This document shows, one piece after another, positions 1-13,189 of a stretch of DNA of 64,000 nucleotides. Under the pieces are notes generated by a model, which was not told the origin of the DNA, searched no databases, and saw nothing but the letters and a program-made list of their open reading frames with translations. Origin of the DNA: Patagioenas fasciata (taxonomy: Eukaryota; Chordata; Aves; Columbiformes; Columbidae); contig NC_092521.1 in NCBI RefSeq assembly GCF_037038585.1, positions 53,390,398-53,454,397 of the forward strand, written 5' to 3'. The translations under genes and the position numbers were made by a program. Each line of letters begins with the position of its first letter. The first letter of the stretch is position 1.

Positions 1-1223
1 TTTTTTAAACAGAGGGAGTGATTAACTGTTGGAACAAACCAGCAAGAAAACTAATGGATTCTCCATCTTTTGAAATCCTCAAGTGAAAAAATGAATGCCT
101 TGAAAGTCATGCTTAGTCACACACCAATTAATTGGCTCAAAGTAAAAGCAGCAAGTGACATAATGTCCTGTTTTATATAGGAGGTCAAATTAGATTATTA
201 TAATAGTTCTCTTTGGCTTGCCAGTCAATGAAATACTGCAACTGCCAAAGGCCTGCATTAAAAGAAAAATAGTGCTTTGAAGTTAAGCACTCCAAGGGTA
301 AAGAAGGCAGAATTAAGGTTATTCTAATAATCTTCACTGTGCTCCTCTGTGCATTTGCATTGTGATGCACTCTCAGCTGCTTAGTCACTCAGATTTTCCT
401 CTCAACATGGACCATTACCAAAGTTATAATCCCAAATCCTTAGAAATCAGACTCTTCTATTGCTTGATGTAAAGAAACAGCTCCTATCTCCTTTATGTGG
501 GTTAGCACTTAGTGAGGGGTGTAATGAACAAGTAACTGTATAAAGGTCTGGGAGAACGAAAGGCATTTTGTATCAATGTCATGTTAATGAAAGTATGGGA
601 ACTCTGTATCTTCAAGGAAAGAGGGTAGCCCGTTAAGCCATCAAGTTTGTCCTATCTACTCTGAAAGGCAGAGCTGGTCTGGAGAGAGCATGATCCTGTC
701 ATATTAAGAACCAACCTTCTGTTCATAAGTCCAGATACAGGAGATTGGTCACAGCCCAGTTGTAGAATACAATGTATTTTGCGGGGAAGATTTTCTTTCT
801 CCTTTTTTCTCTCATTTTCTCTCTGCGGTTGTTTCTTGGCTGTCTAGCACCTTTCAGAGGCTTGTTAAAGAGGCCTCAATATTTGTTGGACTGAAAAAAA
901 AAAAGTAGTTATGAGCAAATAATGTGTAGCTGTCAACAAAATACTTTCCTCTACTGTCAGTATAGACCATAGTGACAGGTGGCCACAAGTGATTTCAAGG
1001 GATCACTATTCAATAGCTTAAATTCTCCTCACTTTGTAGAGACCTATTCATGTGTTTTGTTTTGGTTTTTAATATATATGACTGCATCATTGGTGTCAAT
1101 TCACTCAAGGAATTACCAGAGTAGAATACTTCTAGCAAAGGGACTAAAGTTTGGTATGTTTTTTTATTTGTTTGGGGGTTTTTGTTTGGTTTTGTTGTTG
1201 GTTTTTTGTTTGTTTGGCTTTAA

Positions 1224-1295
<72 letters not shown>

Positions 1296-4200
1296 TTTAC
1301 CTTGTCTTACCAGAGCTAGATTCAGAGCACATACCACCAATTTCTTTTTTCAGCTAGTTTCCTGTGAAGTCCAACATAAAGAAACCCTAATACTGAGGCT
1401 TTCTGAAGCTCTGGTCTGACTGTGTTTTGCTGTTGACTTTAAACACAGCACTCTTCAACAGTGTTTCAAGGCACCCTAATAGGTGTTGGTTGGCTTTGCT
1501 ACCACTGGAAAGCTTGAAAATGTGCCATTACATTGTAGCTGGTAATGTTTAACCTATGGCAAAACAGTCTGACTATGACCTCCTGAGAGGTGTTTAGATG
1601 CATTCAACTGATGAACAAGAATTCCCAGGGATAATATACATTCTTATGTATACTGGTAAATAGTTACCAAAATTAGAAATGCAATGACTATAGCATAAAA
1701 AAGGTATAGTCTAGCAGGTATGGCAAATAATTCAGTTTGCAATCATTCTGCTGCAGCAAGAAATTATAACACTGAGTGCTTCTTGCTGAGGCAGGAAAAC
1801 TGAATTTTCCAGAGCTGAAGAGCTTGCATAAAACGGAAGACTGGAAAAGATCCATGGGATGTAGATCCAGCACACTAGAATGATAATTGGCTGTGGTGTG
1901 CCACTTCTTCTAGTGTAATGGTATTGAACAGCTGGACTTGGTCTGAGAATAGTGTTGGTTGTTCAGCCACAGGACTGTCAAAATTTCTGCCAAAACAGAC
2001 TTTCCTTACCAGCTTGTTTGACCAAAGTTCTTTCAGCTGCTTCTGTCCCCAGTATAAATGCATGTGTTCCTCAGACTGATAGATGACACTGAAGGCATGT
2101 GGGCTTTGCAGTCCCTATCATGTTGTGTGCTTCAGTACCATACAAGTTGTGTGAAATACAGGAAGAATAACTTTCAGTAAGTTACAGGCTCATGTGAATT
2201 ATTAGCCCCATGGAAATAAGTAGAAGCTATATTTGCTTCGTTTGAAGGATTTCTGTTTTATAACCACAGTCCACTAGAGTCTTTTGCACAGAGCACATAC
2301 AAATATCTTCAGCAGCTGTGACTGCCAGACTACTTGGAGCTAGTGAACATTGCTCAGTCTCTGTAAGTACAAAGAGATTAATAACAATCATGCCTTATCG
2401 TCATCCCAAACATTACTCATTCCACTTTACCTAATGCATACTTTGGACTTGAATGCCCACCAACGTTTCAGTCAAAGCTGATATAACTACAGCCTATGAT
2501 AGTAATATAACAAGCCTTTTTGCTTGATATGTGCTATGATTTCAAAATAAGGTAGGGTTACATTAATCACTTACAGTGCATCTGCAGCAGGATTTGCAAA
2601 CTTACAGTCTGATTATTTTATGCATCAGCAACTAAACTAATCTGTATTTACTGTTCAATCCAAATTTATTATTCACGGAATTCAAGGTGGATGACTAAGC
2701 ATTGCTCTCTCCTTCCTAGCTTCTGCAGCTTTCTTTCCTGGTTTTTTGTTTTGACATGAATGCAGAGAGATGGTTTCAGAAATGTGGAAGAGAAACACAT
2801 GCTAAAAATGAACCTCTTTTTGAAAATCCCTAGAGAAGCTTCATAACTTAGTCACCAATAATCCAACTGTGACACTGAAGAAGATAAGGCAGCTTCTCAA
2901 AGATCTTGCATAAATAACACCGTATATATACACAGTTGGGGAATTATTACAGCACCTTCTCAGTCCCAGTGTCTGTATGTAATGTAAGTCAAAGGAGGAA
3001 GGGACAGAGAGGATAGAGGAGAAGAATTTTCACAGCATCACCATAATAGCTCTGGCTACCCTCTGTCAAGTAATCCATTTTACAGGAAGTAATGCCTTCA
3101 GTCTGGATCATCACTTCAGTGGTGGGTCTCATGCAGGTAAAGTCAATTGAAAGCCTATAGAGTGCTTTAAGAGAGGTTCTGTCTCTTCATAGGCTTTTCC
3201 ATCTGAAGTATCAGCTCTGTGTAAATCAAATGCAACTGGCAATTGCTGATTTTCATATCCCTTAGGTGAAGATATGTTCAAATAAAGCAGGTGTGTGTAT
3301 CAACAGTGCTATTGCACGTTGACTATCATTCTCTCAGGCTACCAGCTAACCATAGTCAAAACAGAATTTTCCACCTGCTGGCCAGCACTGTCCATAATGG
3401 TATCACTCACTGTAATGATAGTCAGGGTTATTTATGCACTTTTTTTTTTAGTTAGAGATGTTTTCTGACTGCAGCAATTTTCAGATTTGCTTTTGTATTA
3501 ATAAGATATATAGTTAGTAATGGAAGTAAACCAAATTTAATTGCATCAGCCTTATGTGCATTCAATTATATGCTGTCATAGCTGGTAAAATCACAATAAG
3601 CAATTTTCCATACCTATTTAAGCAAATAAAAATGCTAGGATAGTTCTTGCTTCAAATACATTCATATGAGGGAATGTGGCTGTTGTTGTTAGACCATCCT
3701 GCTAATTGTTCCCATTAGTGCCTGTGGGACTAGTCCTTGCACGTGCTGGGGACAGCTTAGGCCATATGGTTGATACCTTAAAGTAGAATCCCCAATTTCA
3801 AAGAAGTCTTTAAAACAGCCTGAAACTTAGCAGAAGCAAGAGTAAAATGACAGCAGCTATAAACATCACCTCTTATATTGATATAGTTTCTGTATATGTC
3901 ATTCATTTCTATAGCAGAAGCTCTTCTATTTAGGTATATGACATACACAAAGCATTTCAGAAACCATCATAATTTCATTTTTATCCTGTGTGGTACCTCA
4001 CATTCTGTTGTAGCGTGTGGGCACTTAGGAGGGCAAGTGCTTGTAAGGTGATGTACCACATACAACCCACACTTAGCTATGTTGTAACTCTCTCCAGAGC
4101 CCAATTCAGAGAAAATTAGCAGGGTTAGGGTTTGTTTGAAGATCACTCAATATATGTGTGCATTTTACAGGATTCTTATCTGCTGTCACTGCAGAAAGGA

Positions 4201-4964
4201 ATACACGTTCTTTAATACTCACATTATGTATTTCCATGTCTTGAGACATGTCCCTAGCAAAATTCCCACCTGCATATATGAAGCTGTGCCTCCTAACTCC
4301 CACTGCTGTGCCCAATTCATTCATATTTGCAGTGCGACAAAGACACAGCATACAATATCAGTGCTAAGGGACAGTTTTTCCACCTAGCTGATATTTCTTT
4401 GTCACAGGATACTTCTGGCTGCCTGTGACGAGATCATAGAGAACACAGGGCAAATATAGCCACACTTTCATAGCCTTTATTTATGCTTGCCAGCCACAGA
4501 TAACTTTGTCTGGCTGAAGCATGGCTTTTTAGACCTCTGCCCCAAAACTTTAGAAACACAAAATCCACCCTAGTAGCTGAACCCACTGAGCTCATGCAGG
4601 ACAGTGACAGTGTCATCATTCAAAGCATAAATTTCATCAGTTTTTGGTCATTTGGCTTTCATATCACATGAAGACGGTGATTAATCAAGAAAATTGCTAT
4701 CTGACCTTCACTGCTGAGCTTCCATCAGTGCTGAACTGTGTTGTATTATTAGCAGACATTTGAGTGCTGCAGAGCAATGAAGACAAAGAGTCACCAAGAG
4801 TGAGATCTAGAAAGAGAAATTACTTCAGAGGCAGTCTTCTGAAAGACCTGGGAGATGGCAGTTGCCTCTGAAATTTATCTCAGGTCTAGAGCAAGGTTTT
4901 GGTAAGTCTGATCTGATAGCTATCAGAAGATTATTATTATTATTTTTAATGTGATGTATAACAG
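1..4964. other. Intergenic sequence downstream of EPB41L3, no gene seen
   Basis: This AT-rich stretch has no convincing open frame, splice-flanked exon or RNA gene on either strand. Open frames are short and end at random. The only structure I can name is the AT microsatellite near 1234 with a T/G-rich lead-in (about 1155-1220). An undetected distal enhancer or non-coding transcript cannot be excluded. Confidence 0.6.
1234..1291. repeat. (AT)n microsatellite
   Basis: About 29 uninterrupted AT units follow an A run, preceded by a T/G-rich tract of roughly 70 bases. The length without interruption suggests it is polymorphic. A short frame running through it reads as repeated Tyr-Ile and is not a gene. 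Confidence 0.97.
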
Positions 4965-5085
4965 TGTCCCAGTTTCAGCTGGGATAGAGTTAATTTTCTT
5001 TCTAGTATCTGTGTTTTGGATTTAGTATGAGAAGAACATTGATAATACACTGAAAGCCTTAGACATAACTATTGTGTCAAAAGAT
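4965..5085 (+). mobile_element. Fragment of an avian ERVL-type LTR, 5' end
   Basis: The segment opens with TGTCCCAGTTTCAGCTGGG and continues through a GATAGAGTTAATTTTC block and a TTTTGGATTTAGTATGAG block. These are the start of a common bird ERVL LTR family as I remember it. Similarity fades after about 120 bases, so only the 5' part of the LTR remains. No internal viral gene is nearby. The right boundary is approximate. Confidence 0.75.
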
Positions 5086-8000
5086 TGTTACTTCTCTCTC
5101 CAGAAGTAAAAAATTGGAGGCAGGAAGGATTTGAGGAAGTATTTGTTGTCACAAACAGCACAAGAATCTTGACAAACTTTGCTTTACAAATTGATGTATA
5201 ACAAATCTACTTGTCACCATGGCTAAGCATACAGAGGTCTGCTTTGACCAAGCAAAGATTTTTAAGACGGACATCATAAGCCAAGGATGCACAGCTGGAA
5301 TCAGATCACTTTGGAGCCTCAGCAATAGCTGTTTTGCAGAATTACATGTAGGTATGGGGATAATACTAGTTTAGTGTAGAAATACCTTTGAGCTTGCTCA
5401 CATGAATTCTTAATTTCATGACTGTTTATGTAGGGGGAAATGCAAATAAGCCTGCTCCTGCATCATGAATCTAGACACCACATGACATTTGTGCTCATGA
5501 CTGAGTCATCAGCAGTAATGTCAGAAAGCCAGCAACTGGAGTTGTGCATGCATTGGATATAGACACTCTTGTAGTATCTCCCTGGGATATGTTAAAGATA
5601 TCATAAAACAATAAGACAGTTGTCAGCATCTAAATACATGATTAGAGATTTGGTTTAGTACTATATACAGTGAAAACATGCTTTGGAAGTTAGCAGCATT
5701 ATGGGGATGTCATTTTCTATTCTTATCTCTGTTCATCATGATTTTTAAGTAACAGTCTGTAAAAGTGAAAAATGCCTGTTTCACATGCTGAATGGATATT
5801 AGTCCTTTAATATTTTTAGTCTTTTTTGAGACAGCAACACTAGTAATACATGATTGCAATGAAAACTAAAAGCACATTGAGCTATATTTATAGGATACAG
5901 GCTAACAAAAGAGATGTTCTATTTCATACAGTAACATGTTTTATTATTCCTGCAATACAACATTTTGGCTGATTTAGTATTCTTCTAAGTGTCACTTAGA
6001 CAAACAGGTTATGTTCTCTATACATAAGTCTATCCCATACCTCATTGTGTTCTATACATCACTCTACCCCATACTTCATTGTCCAAAAAAAAAAAAAAAA
6101 AATCACAGAACCCACTTAGACAGTGCTTGTTCTGAACCATCTTGAAGTACCTATTACTGCAACAAAACCAACCTTATTTTACTCATATGTATGTGGAGGT
6201 TTTCCTTTTGCCACAGGACAGCTCACTTATGAACAACCACAAGATTTTTCTAACACTCCACCACCATAGTTTTTGTCTTAAAGAAATAAAACATCAATGC
6301 CATAGATACAGCACAAAATTCAGCATTATAGCAAAGTCTTTCTACTGAGACTCAGTCATAAGAAGTAGCTTTCTTGATCCTGAACTATTATCACCTACCT
6401 TATTCTTCAGTCATGTCATGTACCTCAGGTCACAAATAAGTTCCATCACACATAGTGAAAAGAAAACACCTTACTCATTCTCTAAATACATTTTTTCCAG
6501 ATCGTCTTTATATTCTCAGTCCTTTGAGGTAGGACCAACCATCAGCCTCAGGTGAAGTTAACCTTCATTTAGTAACTGCCTCAGGTGGGGGAGGAGATCT
6601 GAATAGCCCCCAAGCAGTCACAGGAATTGATTTTCCTACCATAACATGTGAACAATGCTGCTGCTGTTAGAGGGATTTTGTTAATCCAGCTGGTAGAGTG
6701 TGGTTTGGTTTGGTTTGGTTTGGTTTGGTTTGGTTTGGTTTGGTTTGGTTTGGTTTGGTTTTTTCTCATCACCTTTTTTTTTCCCATCACTTTTTCCTAA
6801 CAATTAACTTTTTTTCCAAATCAGTGGAGCAATGGGTTTTGGCCTGCCAGAGCACTAGGTGGCTTTTCTGACACTGCAGGGTTAGTTGTCAATAGGAGAT
6901 CGACCTACTTCATTCTAGAGACTGGAATCAGCTTTCCATGATGTACTTACACTTCTGGCCAAAGAGTGGGATACAATGATAAAATTTGGGTAGGGAGCCA
7001 ACTGTTGCTACTGTTGTCCCAACATCCATTATCTTTAATTGCTGGATTGACTGATGTACTTGACAACAGAGATGGAACATACAGGGTGTCAGCCAAGGTT
7101 TTCATCATCCATAAGGCTACGGCAGAGCTTTTGCTCTGTCTGTGTCTCTTGTGCTGTCTCTTCCTCCTTCTAAAACTACTCAGATTTATATGTGAGTGCA
7201 GCATTAAATGCACTGAAGGAGAGTGTAGTGGCATGACTGAAAAAATCATGCTGATGCACCATTTCAGTAAAAATGCAGTGACACATATAATCAGAGAGCT
7301 GATATCTGTCTTGTTCAGCCAGTGTCACAGCAGCCTGCCTCATGTGGATAATTTCACTGCCTTCCTAGGGTCTATGTAGAGGTCAAGTGTACAAGAATGG
7401 GAGAAGACAGTCCTGTTCCTCAGTCCTTGCTCTGAGCAGATCAGGTAGAAACCAGCTCCAACTCAGAACCTGTGCAACGCTGGCCCCAGTAAAGATGACC
7501 TTTTGGCCATGGGACACATTTATCATCTGAAATAAAACTGCCTCTTTATTCCAGAACAGTTTGGGTGTCAATGTAGCAATGATGTTTCCTCTTCATTCTC
7601 ATACGCTAATAAATATCATGTTTTCTGGGTGATGTTTCCATTTTGCCTTCACACAGGAATCTTACTGGGGTAATATGAGTGGGAGAGCTGCCTCTGCTTA
7701 ACAGTGCAGCAGTTGTAAATACACACAAATTGGTTAAAAAGAAGCTATACTAACCTTCAACTTTCAACAAGTGAGAAAGAAACACGAGCTGGCTGAATCC
7801 ACATTATGGGGAAGATGGCAGAGAGGCAGTGTAAAGAGCGACTGGATGTACACCATGAGCTCCAAGGATTCCTACAGAAAAGTGAAGTGAAAGACAAGGA
7901 GTTGGTTGCTAAATGAGCAGCTGGAAAGTGAGGAGGAATGAACTGAGCTCAGAGAGTAGGATAGGATTCAGATTAAAAAGTTGAATATGTGTCTACAGAG

Positions 8001-9985
8001 AGGACAGGTCACAAAGAATCTCAGTAGTTTACTGGTTCTGAATCTGGAGAATGAAATCAGATATGATGTGGTAGCTATTGTGGGTGAGAACATGCTGGCC
8101 TGCAGAGTGGTAGAGAGCAGCTCCAGATAATGCCAACAACATGGTCCTGAATGTGAAACAGAGTTCGTGGACACCAGAGCAGACATCTTTAGAATGAGAG
8201 GAACTAAAGATTTAGGAGATAAACCTGATATAATGAGAAATATCTTTAGGATGCAATCATGAAGATGTGTGGAGGCTGCCAGAAGCTGAAGCAGGCAAGA
8301 AATTTCTATGTCTGTTAAAAGGGCAAGGGGAAGCTGAGGATTAGGAGCACAGAAGTTGTGAGGGTGATAAAAGTCATTTTGCTTTTAAAATATGCTCTCC
8401 TTTGAAGGTATGAGCAGGACCCAGTGCAGAAATAAGTATAGACAACAAGGCAGCACATAAATTATCAGCTTGGAGGGATTTATTTAAATAGGAGTCTTGT
8501 TTAACATTGTTTAAAAAATGGGGTTTTTTTGTACTGAAGGAAAGCTATCTACAGGATTTCCATCCTGAATGTTTTTCAGTGACAGGTCAGAAAGAGGAGC
8601 AGAGAAACTAGGGCTGGTGTTTGAAAGGTCTGAAAGCAGATGACAACCCATCAAAGCTAATGGACCAGAAAAAATAAAAGGGCCAAGTGTCAATGTGAGA
8701 GAGAATGGGCGGATGCGGAAAGAGATCAGATGATGGCTGAAGAGGGAGAAAGTGGCTATAAACAAAAATCAAAGAGAGTACTGCTTGATAAAAACAGTCA
8801 TGGGAAAGACATCAGTGATAAGAAGAATGAACCAAGGCTGAAATTTGAAGAGATATATGAAAGCAAAGAAATATGTACTAAAGGGTTGGATGTATTTCCA
8901 TTGTAGGAGTGGAACTTACTAAGGATGAGTGGGGAAGACTGCAGGACAGAGAGAATTAGCAGGACTTTAAAGGAGGTTGATAAGTAGGATAGGATGTAAT
9001 GGTAGAATGAATGGAAAAAGAAACAGCAGATGCAGTCTGCTCAAAACCCAGGAAAGAAATTGGAAAGAAGATGCAGAAGAGAGGGGCCTGATGGATCATA
9101 TACAGATGGGTTAAGCTGGAGAATATGAAAGAAAGCAAGAAGGGACAAAGAAAGATAATTTAAAATAACTGTGAAGTGGAGGGATAAGACACAGTTACAT
9201 GCTGTCTTCCCAGAATTTGCAGAAGCTTCCTTGTCACAGGACCAACTCATGCAGATATTCAAGACAGTCCTTTATTTCTGTGACAGTAGGCCACATGTTG
9301 CAGTGTTTTCATGTCACATATTCCCTTTAAAGACTGGTATGAAAAAAAGTTTTTGTACTGACATATTGCATCTGATTGCAGGGAAAAAATAAGTTTGTGA
9401 CCTCTCAATCACCAGATGGCATTTTGAATGGAAAACCAAACCAAACCAAACCAAAATCCATTGTTTAATGCATATTCAAAGACAATTTCATAGCAATACT
9501 GTTATAAAAAATAATATTATGTGGGAACGTGTATGTGTAATTGTCCAGTAGCCTGGAATTTAGGAGCTCTAAGGACGAGCGCTGCCTGTCAACACCTCTG
9601 TGACTATATAACAAGATTTGCATTTCTCTAAGTTTTATATGGATTGGAGATTGGACTAAAGGAATTTAAATGCATTTAGAAGCCTTCATATGCCAAATCC
9701 ATCAGTGGAATTTGGCCAAAAAACCAATGTCTGCAAAACAACCTCATAAATCCATCGAGGAAGGACATCTGTGGTAGCAGCACTCTTGATTTAAGGAAGG
9801 AGTGAGCATCATATTAGCTGTACTCTTCTTACTGGAAGAGGCTTTGAAGGTTTCTTAATTATCTGCTTTTGTATCTTCAGATATATTGCTTTCATTTTTT
9901 TCTTTGCTTGGTTGTATGATTTATGATATGCCTTTCCCGAAACCTTTAATGTGTTTTGTCTAATATTGTATCTTTTCTGCTACAG
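5086..9985. other. Intergenic sequence, no gene seen
   Basis: Apart from the TGGTT pentanucleotide array at 6701-6760, an A run at about 6087-6103 and a short CCAAA array near 9436-9455, I see nothing definite. From about 7800 to 9170 the plus strand is unusually purine-rich. A 137-codon plus frame at 6966-7379 has leucine-rich stretches but no splice context or homology I recognise, and I treat it as chance. Confidence 0.55.
6701..6760. repeat. (TGGTT)12 pentanucleotide array
   Basis: Twelve uninterrupted TGGTT units occupy exactly 60 bases. A short complementary-sense array (CCAAA units) occurs near 9436-9455. On the minus strand the array reads as repeated Lys-Pro-Asn-Gln-Thr codons, which explains the repetitive open frame there. 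Confidence 0.97.
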
Positions 9986-10138
9986 TCACTCAGGATTATC
10001 CACCAAAGAACACATGCCCAGCACTTCAAAACAACGTGCACTGCAAGGCAGGACTGGTGTGGGAATACACCATTCCGGGTTGCAATACAGGCAGCTCCAA
10101 AGCCCCCCACATTCTGGGATTTGTGTTCTGCAGTTCAG
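9986..10138 (+). other. Exon-like segment, unknown gene
   Basis: A strong acceptor (pyrimidine-rich, ending CTGCTACAG) precedes 153 bases ending at TTCAG followed by GTTAGT, a plausible donor. The frame with codon starts at 9985+3n is open and reads like protein, with four cysteines (contexts TCP, HCK, GCN, FCS) and a run LVWEYTIPGC. In this frame the segment is a phase 1-1 exon of exactly 51 codons, a class common in extracellular modules. The other two frames are also open here, which weakens the argument. I recognise no family. It may be a real exon, a decayed exon or chance. Confidence 0.3.
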
Positions 10139-12666
10139 GTTAGTTTACACTGTAACCCAAGCTTTTGTTGTGTGCAGAAGAGCCATGGTGCACCTCACCA
10201 ACAAAGCAGATGGCAAAGACACTTCTAGAAAATGAAGAAGCAATTCCTAGTAAACACTGCAAAAAAGAAGCAGGTATAGAAGGTTCTTATTGAAGTTCTA
10301 TACTGGAGAAAACAGAGCTGATAAGAGTGTTCAGATAAAAATCAAATATGTTTAAAAATGAAAATGATTTCTAGTGTCAGTACTTTTGCTTGTTTGTTTG
10401 TTTTCCCTCTATGTCACTCTAAACATTCTCAAAGACAGGCCATTAATCCTAGTTACAGTGAGTGATGGTCATTTCAATTGCAAGAGTGAGATCATTGAGT
10501 TATGGAGGTTATAGCTCCATTTGGGAGCATCAGAAGGAAGAGACTTGACTGAGATTTTTGAAGATGTCCTGCTAACAGATCTTTACAGCAGCCATTAGTT
10601 CTAGCTGAGAAACAGGACTTCTCTTGAATGGGAGACAGAAGTAAGAGTGGAGGAGAGAATCAAGTGTCATAAACTACAGTAACTTAGGCTATGAACAAGG
10701 CCTAAAAGTATTTCCAAGGTAACAGAATAATTTGGTTTCAGTTAATGAATACAGTAATTTGTGAAAAACATAGAATCATATAATAGTTTGGATTGGAAGG
10801 GATCTTCAAAGGTCATCAGGAATATGCCTCATTTTTTATTTAAAACTAAATCCCTATTTGTGACAGACCTGTAATGTGGATAACTTGTGTCTTTTTAAGT
10901 GCATGACAAAATTTTTATTAGGAAAGCTGGCATTCTGTGTTGCTCTTAGGGAATCCAGACCAGCCATGGCCAACCTCTTCCCTGATGTGGCATAACATTA
11001 ATGACAAAAGGTACAGCAAACCATCGTTTGTGGTGTAAGACTGATAGCACTTCTGAAATCTGTAGATTTAAGAAAAGTGCTTCATTTCCTCTTTCTTTAA
11101 AAAAAGTGTGCAAAGCAGTGTTTCTCATATTCATCCATTAGTCCACCTACAGTCATCTCATAGTCCATCCATAGCACCTCAAACCACCACTATACCTTGG
11201 GATCTATAGAGGACTTCAGGAGGTCCAGTTGAGCTCCTGTTGTCATAGGAAGCATTTTTCAAGTTCACCAAGTCCCAGATCCTGTTCGAGAGGACTTGTC
11301 TTACTCCACTTGATGGAGAGTTTGTTTGGTGACATTTAGTTAGCCATAAAAAAACATCAACACTTGAAGCCTGTAACTACAGATAGTGGATGTCAGGAGC
11401 AAAAGAAATTGCAAAGGGATCTCAAGAGACTAGATCAGGAGAGTCAACTGAAGGAGGTTCAGTATCAACAGAAAATATCTGAAAACAAATATCTGCTTCT
11501 TTATGTAATGGAGGAGAAGGGAAAGAAAAGAATGTAGCAACTGTTCTTAATTTCCTCTCATTATCCAATGTTACCCTTTTATGTACTTTAGGAGAAAGTA
11601 GATGTAAGACTTGGGAATAGCAAATTACTCAGTGAAGGATTTTCCTTGAAGTTAACAATACAGAAGAGCTGAGATGAATTTTCAAAACAGTCAACTGTAG
11701 TTTGGAATATATGTAACTTGAAAAACACCGTTTTCTTCTTAACGCTTTGTAATAGCTAAAGTCAAATGAAAATGAGGTTTCCTTTGGTGTTAGTTTGAAC
11801 TGTGTTCCTTAGGAACATTTTCTCTTGTAGGGTCTCTGAGTGTATGGTAACTAAGAATATAAAATGATGCCAGTCAGTTTGATTGAACAGGATTTTGTTT
11901 GAGCAATACAGTTAAGAGTATATCATGTGCTGCTGGTGTGTTTAACAAACATAAAAAAAAATCTTGCAATGTATCTTAGCATTGCCTCAGACATGTTGCA
12001 AACTTTTAATAGACTAGACTAGGAAAAATGACTAAAAATTAAGGTTTGATTCCTAGCTCTGCAGAACCTGAACCATTATTGCTCCCATATAAAAAAGGGG
12101 AACGGGTTTCTTTACCTCACCCTTATTACCTGCGAAGAGCAAAGATGTAAAGTTGAAGCTTGTAATGGGTCTTTTGATCTTAGCTGAGAGAACTATTTTG
12201 GGTTAAGGTAAGAAATCTGCAGCGAGATTTGTCAAATCTCAAGGTGTTTGCCAAATCGAAGCCTATTTATTTGCCATGAGGAACTATTTATATGGAACTA
12301 CAAATTTCAGCAGATATAAATTGTTGTACAGGTGAGCTATATCATCTTACCAGCTGCCTAAATCCGCTCCAGGAAGAAATAAGATGAAGTTGTTAAACCC
12401 TTGCTTTGATCTAATATCTGGATTTACAGGCCCATTAAAATTTTTCTGAGCTACTTGAACACAGAACACCATTATTCGCTATTTGTGATGGGACAGCCTT
12501 AAAAAACTTGAGGGATAAATTTTAAGTGATTCCAAACAGTCTTAAAAATGCCACAGCAAAGTATTAAATCTTTCTGTATATGTAATGATCACAATTGCTG
12601 TGATTGCTTGCTATGCCCAGTCTTCCATAGTATGCAAAGCCCTGCCTGGCCATTTCGGTCCCTTAC
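10139..12666. other. Intergenic sequence with one CR1 tail, no gene seen
   Basis: The stretch is AT-rich with no supportable gene. The CR1 3' tail fragment at 10768-10822 is the only recognisable element. Confidence 0.55.
10768..10822 (-). mobile_element. CR1 LINE 3' tail fragment
   Basis: The plus strand reads catagaatcatataatagtt followed by a ggattggaagggatcttcaa block. This is the reverse complement of the CR1 3' end, which finishes in ATTCTATG-type units. Only about 55 bases are recognisable, so this is a severely 5'-truncated copy on the minus strand. Confidence 0.8.
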
Positions 12667-12767
12667 CTCAATGGTGAAGCGCAGCCAGGTCTCACGGCCT
12701 GAAGTTGTGACTCCAGTTCCACCAAGTGAGGCTGTCTCCTCTACTGGTGTCTGTGTTCCTATGGTGC
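12667..12767 (-). other. Exon-like segment, unknown gene
   Basis: On the minus strand a TTTGAAG acceptor-like end is followed by 101 bases, open in one frame, ending ACCATTGAG before a consensus donor gtaaggg. The translation includes TQTPVEETASLGG and RETWLRFTIE, a composition more like coding sequence than its surroundings, with CpG-containing codons. The upstream pyrimidine tract is weak. It lies 40 bases from the candidate LTR at 12807, so it might be repeat-derived. I do not recognise the family. Confidence 0.3.
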
Positions 12768-12806
12768 CTTCAAATAACACAAGATTTGATGATTTGTTTT
12801 CTAAGC

Positions 12807-13189
12807 TGTTTTACGCTGAGAAGTTGGACAAAGACCAACAATAAATGAGAAGAGACAGAGACAAAAGATGGTTGGTAGAAACAGGCAGGTGTTCTTTATT
12901 TCATGTGGCACAGCATTAGGCAGACAACCCAAGAAACAGTTTCTAACAAAAACCAAAGCTATCACTTCCAGGAACCATCCCCCAGACAAGGGTCTACTGC
13001 CAACAGTGGCACCAAGGTGTCCTTGCCTGTCCACTCTTATCTCCTCATAATTTGCACACGCTGAGGCTGTATCTTAGCGGTGAGCATCCTAAGGAGACTA
13101 ACTTCTTACGATACAATATCTTTAGGCAGCGTACATACTGTGCAGTATCACCATAGTACAATCTCCTCAAGCCATGCTAAAACATAACA
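12807..13189 (-). mobile_element. Candidate solo LTR, minus strand
   Basis: Read on the minus strand, the 383-base segment starts TGTTATGTTTTA and ends GCGTAAAACA, giving TG...CA termini with imperfect inverted ends. An AATAAA sits at about 12895 in the position expected for an LTR polyadenylation signal, followed by a T/C-rich U5-like part. The flanking 6-mers are CTAAGC (12801-12806) and CTAACT (13190-13195), identical at four of six positions, as expected for an old duplication. No viral coding sequence is adjacent. The family is not recognised. Confidence 0.5.

Noticed and set aside
1151-1357. Open frame with repeated Tyr-Ile
   Set aside because: It is the translation of the (AT)n microsatellite.
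6581-6790. Open frame with repeated Lys-Pro-Asn-Gln-Thr
   Set aside because: It is the translation of the (TGGTT)12 array.
6966-7379. 137-codon plus-strand open frame with leucine-rich stretches
   Set aside because: No splice context, no recognisable family, an equally open frame on the other strand, and low-complexity Leu runs. More likely chance.
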